Source: Pedobacter sp. B4-66 (GTDB lineage: Bacteria; Bacteroidota; Bacteroidia; Sphingobacteriales; Sphingobacteriaceae). From it: DNA of 64,000 nucleotides. The notes below the pieces were generated by a model. The model was not told where the DNA came from. It saw nothing but the letters and a program-made list of their open reading frames with translations, and did not search any database. Where the stretch lies: NCBI RefSeq assembly GCF_018492665.1, contig NZ_JAFVME010000010.1, positions 248,001 to 312,000 on the forward strand. Direction: 5' to 3'. Position 1 is the stretch's first letter. Every line of letters starts with the position of its first letter. Both the position numbers and the translations under genes were made by a program. This document shows, one piece after another, positions 1 through 6,923 of the stretch.

Positions 1-91
1 CATATAATGGCTCCCACGATGATAACCAATACCGTTTAACTTCTACTTCATATGTGCCTATATTACGACCGTTAATTACTCTTGCTTTCAT
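1..91 (-). CDS. Hypothetical phage protein, C-terminus outside window
   Basis: An ATG at 89-91 on the minus strand opens a frame that stays open to the window edge, giving 30 residues beginning MKARVINGRN. The start overlaps the stop of the upstream gene in an ATGA arrangement, the typical translational coupling of this cluster. No family can be assigned from the fragment; tryptophans and tyrosines are frequent. Confidence 0.6.
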   Translation of the reverse strand, partial: MKARVINGRNIGTYEVEVKRYWLSSWEPLY

Positions 92-315
92 TTTATTGAT
101 TCTTGCCAGTCTAAAAATAATTTATGTGTAGTTCGTCCTGCAATTACTTGATTATCGCACCAGATCTTAAAAGCCTTCGCATTGTATAGGGTCCATTTTG
201 ATGCGACTATCATCATTAAGTCCTCAACTGATCTCCAACCGAAATTTCTTACGTTGGCCCAATCATCATAGCCTTTCTGTTTAGCAATACTTTCTTTTAG
301 CTCTTCTATTGTCAT
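88..315 (-). CDS. Hypothetical phage protein, 75 aa
   Basis: A small, soluble-looking protein (starts MTIEELKESI) in the leftward phage cluster. Its stop overlaps the next start by 4 bp and its own start lies 19 bp from the end of the upstream gene. I see no transmembrane segment and no recognisable motif. The sequence KGYDDWANV, with nearby tryptophans, resembles the opening of the 105-aa protein at 3678-3995 (KHVASNYGYSNWTEA), so the two may share a small alpha-helical fold; this is inference. Function unknown. Confidence 0.6.
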   Translation of the reverse strand: MTIEELKESIAKQKGYDDWANVRNFGWRSVEDLMMIVASKWTLYNAKAFKIWCDNQVIAGRTTHKLFLDWQESIK

Positions 316-334
316 AGTTTATGCCTCCCTTAAA

Positions 335-796
335 TCAGTTATCAAAAAAGAAAACGATCCTAACATCATCTTCGCTTGCTCCTGTAGCAATCATCTTTGG
401 AATTACTTCCAGTAAAAAATCATTGCAGGTTTCACCGTAATCCCGCCAATCAAAGTTTTCAAGATCATACCGGTAAAGAAAAGAGTGCGTGTGACCATCA
501 GTTCCATACCTATCAACCTCTTGCTTAATCTCTTCGCAGCTATCCAAAGGAATGCCACGAGGTGCAGCAACTATTTTTGGTTCGTTACAAAACTCGAATG
601 ATCTTGCACCAGCCAGTGCGCAAAAAAGATTATAGTTTCGACCTCCTGAGTAAAACTTATCTTCACGTTTTATTTCAAATTCGGGTTCACCAAATTCATC
701 ACCTTCGCTATAATCTTCATTCTTAGTATATTTATCTAAACTTTTCCATTTGCCATCAATCCTTTGTTCGGCAAACAAATGTATATCACAGCCCAT
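335..796 (-). CDS. MGCDIH-type conserved phage protein, 153 aa
   Basis: The protein begins MGCDIHLFAEQ, an opening that I recognise from a widespread family of uncharacterised phage and prophage proteins. The early Cys, Asp and His and a later CNDF segment could bind metal, but no function is established. It is acidic, without membrane segments. The start overlaps the end of the upstream gene by 11 bp, supporting co-translation. Confidence is good that it is a real gene and low for any role. Confidence 0.75.
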   Translation of the reverse strand: MGCDIHLFAEQRIDGKWKSLDKYTKNEDYSEGDEFGEPEFEIKREDKFYSGGRNYNLFCALAGARSFEFCNEPKIVAAPRGIPLDSCEEIKQEVDRYGTDGHTHSFLYRYDLENFDWRDYGETCNDFLLEVIPKMIATGASEDDVRIVFFFDN

Positions 797-1187
797 TAGT
801 ACATCCCTCCTTTAACTTAACCCAACCTACCCGTACCAATTCATTCACCGACAAGCCCATCCATGACACAGCATACCCTTTTGATCTTAGAAAGTCTATA
901 GCAATTGCAGGAAACATTTGATCATTTAATAAAACGATTGTTTGAGCAACACTATTTCCTTTTGCTGGCCAATGCATTATCAATCTAAAAACTTCTGAAT
1001 CTTCATCAGTTATGGCTGAAAGCGGTTTCAGCTCTAAAATGTATTCGTTACGCTTTGTGGACACAATATCTACATCACTCCCATCAACAGCATACAAAAT
1101 AGATTCAGCATGCCACATTAATACTCGTTGAAACATGTATTGTGCAAAAAAATTTGCTTTATTCTCACTGTTTATTTCTGTTTTCAT
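786..1187 (-). CDS. Hypothetical phage protein, 133 aa
   Basis: A TTG further upstream is possible, but the ATG at 1185-1187 is the better start because it follows an AAGGA-type ribosome binding site and overlaps by one base the stop (TAATG) of a 47-aa gene just upstream. The product starts MKTEINSENK and is an alpha/beta protein with no membrane segment. A stretch with VDGSDVDIVSTKRNEYILELKP could fit a nuclease-like or substrate-binding fold, but this is too weak for a call. Function unknown. Confidence 0.6.
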   Translation of the reverse strand: MKTEINSENKANFFAQYMFQRVLMWHAESILYAVDGSDVDIVSTKRNEYILELKPLSAITDEDSEVFRLIMHWPAKGNSVAQTIVLLNDQMFPAIAIDFLRSKGYAVSWMGLSVNELVRVGWVKLKEGCTNGL

Positions 1188-1330
1188 TATCCTTTTTTTT
1201 GTTTGTAGCAATTAACACATAGTAGTTTGCCGTTATACTCGTGCATTGCAATGCTTTTACATCTTTTTCTACTGATATTACCATAATGACTTTTGCCTAT
1301 CTTAAAAACTTGACAGTATTGTTTTTCCAT
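1187..1330 (-). CDS. Small Cys-rich (zinc-ribbon-like) phage protein, 47 aa
   Basis: The minus-strand frame from ATG 1328-1330 to TAA 1187-1189 gives 47 residues beginning MEKQYCQVFK. Cysteines fall at about residues 6, 24, 38 and 41, the last two as CVNC, and the protein is basic, as in small zinc-binding DNA-interacting proteins. It sits one base downstream of the 56-aa membrane protein and shares a base with the start of the following gene, so it is tightly coupled in the cluster. Metal binding is inferred from the cysteine pattern only. Confidence 0.6.
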   Translation of the reverse strand: MEKQYCQVFKIGKSHYGNISRKRCKSIAMHEYNGKLLCVNCYKQKKG

Positions 1331-1331
1331 A

Positions 1332-1502
1332 TTAATCCGTATTAATTGCCAAACAAACTAGTCCAGAAAGCACAAACCAAAACAGATAGATTATTGTAGC
1401 AGTAGTGTCCCACGTTCGAGTATTTAAACCTTGAAACATAGCGCCAATTAAATAACCTGTAAGCATCATACCGAAGAATATTATTATTGATTTTGGCTTC
1501 AT
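1332..1502 (-). CDS. Small membrane protein, 56 aa
   Basis: The minus-strand frame from ATG 1500-1502 to TAA 1332-1334 gives 56 residues beginning MKPKSIIIFF. Two hydrophobic segments (about residues 5-22 and 36-53) are joined by a short polar loop with NTRTWD, so a two-helix hairpin in the inner membrane is likely. The start is one base from the stop of the upstream PD-(D/E)XK-like gene and the stop is one base from the next start. Function unknown. Confidence 0.58.
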   Translation of the reverse strand: MKPKSIIIFFGMMLTGYLIGAMFQGLNTRTWDTTATIIYLFWFVLSGLVCLAINTD

Positions 1503-1503
1503 A

Positions 1504-2271
1504 TTATTGAGTTACTGGTGGTTTTAAGTTGGCTATATTGTTTTTAATACCAGTTAGCAACCTTTCTGCTGTAGATTCGATCTGCAATATCTGATCAACT
1601 AGATGATCTATACCACCTTTGGTAATTAAATTAACAGCATTCCCCACCTTCTCCATATTAGTCTGTCTCCAGCTATCTACCTGACCGATATCTATTCCGG
1701 TATACTGCCTGAATTCACTGAATTGTTTTTGTAATACTGAAAGCCTTTCCTCCATTTGAGAAAGCTTATAATTTTTTGAGTTCTCACCCTCCAGTTTTGC
1801 AACTTCTAAACGTTCAGCAATGCTGTCAGCCCTGATAAATCCGTCTTTAGAAGCTGCTCTTTTCAAAATACAAGCGAGAAAACTTCTATCCATAGAGCAA
1901 GGGGCCAACTTAGGAGCATCCTTTAATATTTTAATCTTGCCGTTTGCTATATGAAGCCACCCCCACATTTCAGGTATTTCATCCATTTTAGCAACACCAT
2001 CATTAGTGGTTAGTAACCACCAATAATCACAATACTTGAAAATCTCATCAGCTTTTTCAGGAGATTTTAATTCCTTTGTCCAATCTGATCTAAATGATTT
2101 TTGTTCAATACCGTGTAGAGAAAGGCCACGAGAAGGCCATAAATTCATTGCCATGTAATCAGCGGATCTACTAGCACCAAATCCAGCTGCATTACGAACC
2201 TCTTGCATTAATGCGTATTCCTTTTCAGGGAAATACTTCCTAACTATTTCAAATATGTTTAGTTTATTCAT
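1504..2271 (-). CDS. PD-(D/E)XK-like protein with C-terminal coiled coil, 255 aa
   Basis: The N-terminal ~110 residues resemble PD-(D/E)XK/MmcB-like nuclease folds: Glu24, then a conserved-looking GFGASRSADY segment with Asp38, then GIEQK with Glu56 and Lys58 in the E-x-K position, followed by hydrophobic strands ending in YWWLL. The rest (about 150-250) is helical with heptad character and may oligomerise. Such proteins in phages often act in DNA repair or recombination, but I cannot tell whether this one cuts DNA. The gene is coupled to its neighbours on both sides. Confidence 0.6.
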   Translation of the reverse strand: MNKLNIFEIVRKYFPEKEYALMQEVRNAAGFGASRSADYMAMNLWPSRGLSLHGIEQKSFRSDWTKELKSPEKADEIFKYCDYWWLLTTNDGVAKMDEIPEMWGWLHIANGKIKILKDAPKLAPCSMDRSFLACILKRAASKDGFIRADSIAERLEVAKLEGENSKNYKLSQMEERLSVLQKQFSEFRQYTGIDIGQVDSWRQTNMEKVGNAVNLITKGGIDHLVDQILQIESTAERLLTGIKNNIANLKPPVTQ

Positions 2272-2273
2272 GG

Positions 2274-2894
2274 CTATACTCTATTATAATCAGAAATCAT
2301 ATCTTTAAGAACCATTATCACAGCTTGAACTTTATCATTTATCTGAAACTGCTTTGGTTCAGTATAAAGGGCATCCACAACAAACGGGACGCCTAGCACT
2401 AGGCTTTCATCCTTATCAAATCCAAGCTCTTCAACAATCCACATAGATCCTTTTGAACAGGATATTGTATGAAACTCTTCAGTATTCATATTGATTGTAC
2501 CACCAACTGGAACGGTAAACTCATCAACTCTGTAGTTTCGATCGGAGTGGTACATTAATCCTTTACCCCCATTTAAGAAACTTTTGTAACCATATCGTGA
2601 AAGTTCCACGGTATGACCATCGGGATAATTTACTTCAGATGCAGAATACTGCTTAATAGAGCCCTTTATGGCTGTTAATCGAATAGGATACCTATGTGTA
2701 TGCAATTGAACACCGTACGGCTTAAGTTTTTTATCCGCTATAAAAATCCTGGTTAGTTTACCAGCTTCTGAGCCATCAACCACAAGAGAGAATAAACCCT
2801 GTGCGTGGACATTGTTTAGTGACATTTTCAATGAATCGTTTTCACCACTTTCTAATCGATTCACGATGTGTTGTAAAAATTCTTGTTTTTTCAT
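2274..2894 (-). CDS. Cupin-like phage protein, 206 aa
   Basis: The central part has a cupin-like pattern: a first motif around LHTHRYPIRLTAIKG (His-x-His, then a Gly turn), and a second around VPVGGTINMNTEEFHTIS followed by a strand ending MWIVEE. His, His, Glu and the later His could bind a metal. The N-terminus is helical. Cupin-type proteins in phages are mostly uncharacterised, and the substrate is not predictable. Real gene, function inferred weakly. Confidence 0.55.
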   Translation of the reverse strand: MKKQEFLQHIVNRLESGENDSLKMSLNNVHAQGLFSLVVDGSEAGKLTRIFIADKKLKPYGVQLHTHRYPIRLTAIKGSIKQYSASEVNYPDGHTVELSRYGYKSFLNGGKGLMYHSDRNYRVDEFTVPVGGTINMNTEEFHTISCSKGSMWIVEELGFDKDESLVLGVPFVVDALYTEPKQFQINDKVQAVIMVLKDMISDYNRV

Positions 2895-2899
2895 ATTAG

Positions 2900-2980
2900 T
2901 TAGTGTTTATTTCCAAAAATCACAGTGCATATGTACACGACAGCCAACATTATTATGGCGAAAATTATTTTTGCTTTCAT
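2900..2980 (-). CDS. Single-span membrane micropeptide, 26 aa
   Basis: The minus-strand frame from ATG 2978-2980 to TAA 2900-2902 encodes MKAKIIFAII followed by a continued hydrophobic run and a polar FGNKH end, i.e. one transmembrane helix. It fills the gap between two leftward genes and opens with MKAKI, like the edge gene at 1-91 (MKAR). It is very short, so the call rests on position and hydrophobicity alone. Confidence 0.4.
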   Translation of the reverse strand: MKAKIIFAIIMLAVVYICTVIFGNKH

Positions 2981-2991
2981 ATCTCTTAATT

Positions 2992-3183
2992 TCAATTTAG
3001 TTGTGGTAAATCATAATCAATTCTAACTCCCGTTTCCTCATCAATTTCAGCACGTAATCTGCCAGTAACTTCAACACCTTTGATAAATGCCATGAATTCA
3101 GCATGTGACCAACAAAGGCAATTCAATCTTGGCCCACTCCATTTTGTGCCGTTGGACAGGTAGTAATGTGTTGTGAAAATCAT
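2992..3183 (-). CDS. Hypothetical phage protein, 63 aa
   Basis: A small soluble protein starting MIFTTHYYLS, with two Cys close together (NCLCW) and an acidic C-terminal half. Its start overlaps the stop of the 51-aa membrane protein upstream in an ATGA, showing coupling. No family recognised. Confidence 0.55.
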   Translation of the reverse strand: MIFTTHYYLSNGTKWSGPRLNCLCWSHAEFMAFIKGVEVTGRLRAEIDEETGVRIDYDLPQLN

Positions 3184-3335
3184 GGCTCATCCTCCCAAAA
3201 GTCGCTCTCTATTTCAGACAGTAAAACCCCAGCGTAACATCCTATAACAAAAGACCATACAATGCCAGGTTTAATTAAAAAAACGGCATATGCAACAGCC
3301 AAAATGTAGAAGAACTTGAATACTACTTTATTCAT
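3180..3335 (-). CDS. Small membrane protein, 51 aa
   Basis: The minus-strand frame from ATG 3333-3335 to TGA 3180-3182 gives 51 residues beginning MNKVVFKFFY. It has a long hydrophobic stretch (about residues 5-40, probably one or two helices broken at IKPG) and an acidic tail ending SDFWEDEP. Both ends overlap neighbouring genes by 4 bp (ATGA), strong support that it is translated. Function unknown. Confidence 0.58.
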   Translation of the reverse strand: MNKVVFKFFYILAVAYAVFLIKPGIVWSFVIGCYAGVLLSEIESDFWEDEP

Positions 3336-3598
3336 CGTGGGCTATTACATTGATTTTGACCATCCATTGTGTACATAGCTAAAGGAGGAAATCCGTTTCC
3401 AATAACTTTAAGATATAGTGGTCGACCAGCGTTTAAGGCTTCGAGATCTTCTTTGTTAGGCACCCATGCAGTTAAGAAGAATTGAAAACCATCGTTATCT
3501 TCTCCTTTGTATGCGCTTAATGGTATGCACTGATCATCAGTCATAGAAGCCGGTTTACCTAAAACAATATTGGATTCTGGGAAATCTATTGGTAACAT
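3332..3598 (-). CDS. Hypothetical phage protein, 88 aa
   Basis: Begins MLPIDFPESN and contains a mostly beta-strand-like middle (GFQFFLTAWVP, then LYLKVIGNGFPP). There is no signal peptide or membrane segment. The stop overlaps the next gene's start (ATGA). Upstream, 79 bp separate it from the next gene; no clear terminator is seen there. Function unknown. Confidence 0.58.
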   Translation of the reverse strand: MLPIDFPESNIVLGKPASMTDDQCIPLSAYKGEDNDGFQFFLTAWVPNKEDLEALNAGRPLYLKVIGNGFPPLAMYTMDGQNQCNSPR

Positions 3599-3677
3599 GT
3601 TATTTAATTTTAAGTTCTTATATTAGCTCCTGAGAGCGTTAATTTGGGGTTACATCGAAAGGTGTATCCCCTTCCTT

Positions 3678-3995
3678 TTAATATCCTACTGATCTGCGAC
3701 CTTCACGTTCTATTGACACTTGGGAATCTGTTGGTTCGTTGTAAATCTGAACAACCTTAAGGCTTAAAATCAGCAACAGAATCACAATAGAAATCCCAAT
3801 AACAAATCCCCTAGCCCAATTTATCGAGTACTCGTAATCCAATCGTCCAGTATCAATTCTGTATAATTGAACGAGTACCTGAGCCTCATAATTCATCATT
3901 TCACAAACCTCAGACTCCTGATCAGATATGGCTTCAGTCCAATTAGAGTACCCGTAATTGGATGCGACGTGTTTTTTAGCTTTTGAAAGTGTCAT
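3678..3995 (-). CDS. Single-span membrane protein with helical N-terminus, 105 aa
   Basis: The N-terminal ~60 residues are soluble and helical (MTLSKAKKHV, GYSNWTEAIS); residues about 65-87 form one clear transmembrane helix (GFVIGISIVILLLILSLKVV); the tail is charged. The start overlaps the upstream gene's stop by 4 bp. The topology suggests a membrane-anchored accessory protein; no family recognised. Confidence 0.6.
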   Translation of the reverse strand: MTLSKAKKHVASNYGYSNWTEAISDQESEVCEMMNYEAQVLVQLYRIDTGRLDYEYSINWARGFVIGISIVILLLILSLKVVQIYNEPTDSQVSIEREGRRSVGY

Positions 3996-4192
3996 TTTGA
4001 TAATCTTTTGTTTTTACCTGTTTTAACCTCTTTAATTAACACATCCATATTTGCCGTGATGTAATCAGAAACTCTACCTGCTCTATTATTATCGTGCAGA
4101 AAAAGAAGGTATTCAGCTGGAACGTTAACCATTGGATAGTCCTTGTATTGTCCAAATGGCATCTTAGATGCATCCGTTATTATTTCAACCAT
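3992..4192 (-). CDS. DUF3820-like protein, 66 aa
   Basis: The motif MPFGQYKDYPMVNVPAEYLLFL matches the signature of DUF3820 (typically MPFGKYKGKPL-dVPaeYLlWL), a small family common in phages and bacteria, near DNA-processing genes in some genomes. The ATG at 4190-4192 is preferred to the TTG two codons upstream; it lies 2 bp after the upstream stop. The C-terminus is basic (KTGKNKRLSK), compatible with nucleic-acid contact, but the function is not established. Confidence 0.7.
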   Translation of the reverse strand: MVEIITDASKMPFGQYKDYPMVNVPAEYLLFLHDNNRAGRVSDYITANMDVLIKEVKTGKNKRLSK

Positions 4193-4194
4193 GA

Positions 4195-4380
4195 TCAACT
4201 TTTAAAAAGGTTCCCTTGACTTGTCATCGATGGAATACCGACTTGATCAATCATTTTGTCAACATCCGATTCCAACTTTTTAGCCTGATTTAATGATATT
4301 CCAGATCTTGTACGGAAATATTCTTTCTGAGCATCTCGCATTTTCTTTACTGCTTCAGTAAATTTTAACAAATCTGTCAT
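4195..4380 (-). CDS. Small helical phage protein, 61 aa
   Basis: Charged, almost entirely helical (EAVKKMRDAQKEYF, KKLESDVDKMID) with coiled-coil character, ending in a flexible tail with NLFKS. The start overlaps the upstream stop by 4 bp. No family recognised. Confidence 0.55.
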   Translation of the reverse strand: MTDLLKFTEAVKKMRDAQKEYFRTRSGISLNQAKKLESDVDKMIDQVGIPSMTSQGNLFKS

Positions 4381-4598
4381 ACTGCCACCTCCCTTACCTC
4401 AAATGCTCCATATGAAGCCATTGATGCATTGTTTACGATCTTTAAATCAAAACCATTCTTATCTATGATAGTATTGGCTTCTTTAATTGTACCCTCTAGG
4501 TTGCTGATGCCTCTTATTTCAGCACCACCTTTAATTATTTTGTATTTATCCCTTCCAAGTAAATGAAGGAATGACTTTAATTGACTTCCTGTTTCCAT
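4377..4598 (-). CDS. Hypothetical phage protein, 73 aa
   Basis: Starts METGSQLKSF; a helix followed by alternating strands (YKIIKGGAEIRG, FDLKIVNN). No membrane segment. It overlaps both neighbours at start and stop, so it belongs to one translationally coupled unit with the MazG-HTH gene upstream. Function unknown. Confidence 0.55.
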   Translation of the reverse strand: METGSQLKSFLHLLGRDKYKIIKGGAEIRGISNLEGTIKEANTIIDKNGFDLKIVNNASMASYGAFEVREVAV

Positions 4599-5143
4599 TA
4601 TCTGCGTGTTAAGTCCTCTGTTAGAATTGTTTTAATATCGATTTCAATGTCCTCCGAAAGCCGGATAAGTAATAAATAGCTCGGATTGGCTCTACCTTCT
4701 TCATATGATCCTACGGACGATCGAGAAATGTTGTATCGATTTGCAAACTCATTCTGTGAAAAACCCATTGACTTCCTTAAATGAGTTACATTCTTGATCA
4801 GCGTTGAATTGATGTATTCTTTAGTGAGGTGGTTAAATCGTTGGGGTTTATTGGTTACATCTTTAGGAATCTCATCCTGATATAAGTGTATCAGCATTCG
4901 AATTGCCATGGCTGCAGTTTGGATACATTCGGTCTTTAATCCCTGAATAGATCCTTTTCCCTCATCCAGTAAATTAGCTTCTCTGACTAGTTCACCAGCC
5001 TCTTCATTGACAATTGCTGCTCTTTTAATATTGCATTCAGGCCAGAAAGGATGCTTTTTAATAGCATTATCCAGCTCCATATTGACCAATACCATGATCT
5101 CCGCATGGTCCTTGCCCATACCGGTTATTTTTAATGAAACCAT
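4598..5143 (-). CDS. MazG-like / XRE helix-turn-helix fusion, candidate phage regulator
   Basis: Two domains in 181 residues. Residues about 12-90 look MazG-like: NEEAGELVREA gives the EExxE signature at Glu47, Glu48 and Glu51, and a second helix carries E72-x-x-Q75 before TAAMAIRML, as in all-alpha NTP pyrophosphohydrolases of phages (the usual last Asp is Gln here). Residues about 115-170 are a classic XRE/Cro helix-turn-helix with MGFSQNEFANRYNISRSSV and the EEGRANPS segment. The gene is second in the leftward operon, next to the divergent operator-like region, so a repressor or switch role is plausible. Whether the MazG part still hydrolyses nucleotides is open. Confidence 0.72.
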   Translation of the reverse strand: MVSLKITGMGKDHAEIMVLVNMELDNAIKKHPFWPECNIKRAAIVNEEAGELVREANLLDEGKGSIQGLKTECIQTAAMAIRMLIHLYQDEIPKDVTNKPQRFNHLTKEYINSTLIKNVTHLRKSMGFSQNEFANRYNISRSSVGSYEEGRANPSYLLLIRLSEDIEIDIKTILTEDLTRR

Positions 5144-5147
5144 AATG

Positions 5148-5345
5148 TTACTTGCTTTTAACGAATTCGGATGAATTACTCTGCCCCTTTATTGACTTTG
5201 AATTTTGGAAACTGATGTACAAGACACAAAGTGCCAATAACCAGGCTGCTCCAATAACCATCAAAGTAATCTTTGTTTTTGCGAGCTGTGATTGCTCTTT
5301 ACTCGTGGTACACGACGTGCCACGACCATTAGACTGATCTATCAT
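5148..5345 (-). CDS. Single-span membrane protein, 65 aa, first gene of leftward operon
   Basis: A polar, Ser/Thr-rich N-terminus (MIDQSNGRGT) is followed by one hydrophobic helix at about residues 27-46 and a charged tail. It is the first leftward gene after the control region and ends 4 bp before the MazG-HTH gene, so both are probably made from one early transcript. A role in exclusion or membrane signalling is possible but unsupported. Confidence 0.55.
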   Translation of the reverse strand: MIDQSNGRGTSCTTSKEQSQLAKTKITLMVIGAAWLLALCVLYISFQNSKSIKGQSNSSEFVKSK

Positions 5346-5594
5346 AATATTGCTGTTAAGTTGTTAATCCGTTGTTGTTGCGATCTAATAGGGCAAGGTT
5401 GCTGAATCCCCTAAAAGACAATACAATAATAAGTTACTATTTTCTAATATCCAAATAATTTAGCAAAAAAATAAACTAATCAGTTTACTGCTACAAAAGT
5501 TATCATTATTGCTATTTTAAGGCCATTTGTCTTAGTAATTGTTTCTATTAGATACGTATTAAACTAATTTTGATCAACTAATTAGTTTAACACT
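5346..5594. promoter_or_regulatory. Divergent phage control region with operator-like palindromes
   Basis: This 249-bp gap separates the leftward and rightward phage operons. It contains TAAACTAATCAGTTTA at 5472-5487 (seven of eight base pairs symmetric), an AAACTAAT half-site at 5561-5568, and a perfect palindrome AACTAATTAGTT at 5576-5587. A Bacteroidota-type -7 box TAATTTTG (5565-5572) with a weak upstream TTTC (5542-5545) would drive the structural operon and is embedded between half-sites, so a bound repressor would cover it. The binding protein is inferred to be the neighbouring XRE-fusion protein. Confidence 0.62.
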
Positions 5595-6290
5595 ATGGCA
5601 TATAGAAAAGAAATCTTTGCTGGGCTTAGAAAAAAGCATAAAAACACTCCTAAAGTTGTATTGGACAAAGTAGCTGATCACATCGAAACCGGTGTCAATG
5701 AAGAAGATGAAGTCGAAGCTGCCGTTGAAGGTGCAGATGGTCTTGTAATCATGATATCAGGACTTGTACAAACAGAAGGCGATAAGCGTGTAGAGGATGC
5801 TTTGAAAAAGAATGGCATTGATCCTAAAAAACCAAAAACTGGGGGCGAAGTCGATGATGACGATCCGAATCCAGGAGAAACTGGGGATAAAGCTCCAGCC
5901 TGGGCAAAAGGGATGCTTGAAATGAATAAAACATTGATAGCAAAAGTTGAAGCCTTAGAACAGGGAAAAACAGTAGAATCTAGGCTTACAAGGCTTCAAG
6001 ACATCTTAAAAGATGTTGATGATAAAGAAGTCTTTAAAATCAAGATTCTAAAAGACTTCAAACGCATGTCGTTTGAAAAAGACGAGGACTTTGAAGAATT
6101 TTTAACGGAAACTGGGACTGACTTGGAAGCTTTCAATCAGGATCTTTCTGACAAAGGACTTAGCTCACAAACCGCACCACTGATGGGAGAATCCAACAAG
6201 AACGGCATTTCTACTAATGTACAGGCTTACATTGATAGTAAAGCTGCTGATAGCAAGACTGGGGGCAATCTGGGTGGTAAAGAAATCTAA
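5595..6290 (+). CDS. Scaffolding-like head protein, 231 aa
   Basis: A very acidic, helical, low-complexity protein (KTGGEVDDDDPNPGE in the middle, a predicted coiled coil at about 105-140) placed just before the head decoration and major capsid genes. Size, charge, coiled coil and position fit a capsid scaffold or a scaffold-like minor head protein. The N-terminal ~75 residues (KNTPKVVLDKVADHIETG) look like a small independent helical domain. No protease domain is visible. Called from context, not from a recognised family. Confidence 0.55.
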   Translation: MAYRKEIFAGLRKKHKNTPKVVLDKVADHIETGVNEEDEVEAAVEGADGLVIMISGLVQTEGDKRVEDALKKNGIDPKKPKTGGEVDDDDPNPGETGDKAPAWAKGMLEMNKTLIAKVEALEQGKTVESRLTRLQDILKDVDDKEVFKIKILKDFKRMSFEKDEDFEEFLTETGTDLEAFNQDLSDKGLSSQTAPLMGESNKNGISTNVQAYIDSKAADSKTGGNLGGKEI

Positions 6291-6316
6291 TTTATTCACC
6301 GTTTTAAAAAATTAAA

Positions 6317-6892
6317 ATGCAAAATTTTAAGAGAACAGAAACTCGTAGCAAATTGGTGTTTATCACCAAGATCGAGGATGTACCTGGTGGAGTAACAGTG
6401 GCCGTTGCTGATTTAACACAAGCAGCAGTTCTTGCAGGGACTCCAATAGGAGCCGACAACAATGGGTTATACCATGTTGTTAAAACAGCTGCCTTAACTG
6501 CTGATGCGACTAACACCGCCACAGATTACCAGGTAAAAAAAGGTCACAACTTTAAAGTTGGAGATTTTTTAGCCGTTAAAACAGGCGCAAAAGCCTATGC
6601 CATTACTAACATCGTTACATCAAATGCAAATTATGATGTAATCTCAGTTGGTACAACACTCGGATTAGCCGTGTCCACCGGTGGTGTACTAATTCAGGCA
6701 AATGCCGAATCAGCAACTACTACTTCAGCATTCAAGTATGAACCATCATTAGTGACAGGTAATGACTTTGATGTGGTTGTAGGTGGTAACCATCTAGTTG
6801 ATGCATGGAGAAGGTCTTCATTGAATTCAGTAAATGCACCAGCTGTTTCAGCCGACATCAAGGCTAAAATGCCTTTAACTCAATGGGTGTAA
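6317..6892 (+). CDS. Head decoration / minor capsid protein, 191 aa
   Basis: An alanine-, threonine- and valine-rich beta protein starting MQNFKRTETR, lying 31 bp before the major capsid gene. Short strands alternate with loops (VKKGHNFKVGDFLAVKTGAKAYAI looks like a small beta-barrel), as in capsid decoration proteins encoded next to the major capsid protein. Called from position and composition. Confidence 0.55.
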   Translation: MQNFKRTETRSKLVFITKIEDVPGGVTVAVADLTQAAVLAGTPIGADNNGLYHVVKTAALTADATNTATDYQVKKGHNFKVGDFLAVKTGAKAYAITNIVTSNANYDVISVGTTLGLAVSTGGVLIQANAESATTTSAFKYEPSLVTGNDFDVVVGGNHLVDAWRRSSLNSVNAPAVSADIKAKMPLTQWV

Positions 6893-6923
6893 TCACAATT
6901 TAATTTGAAAGGAATTTTTAATA

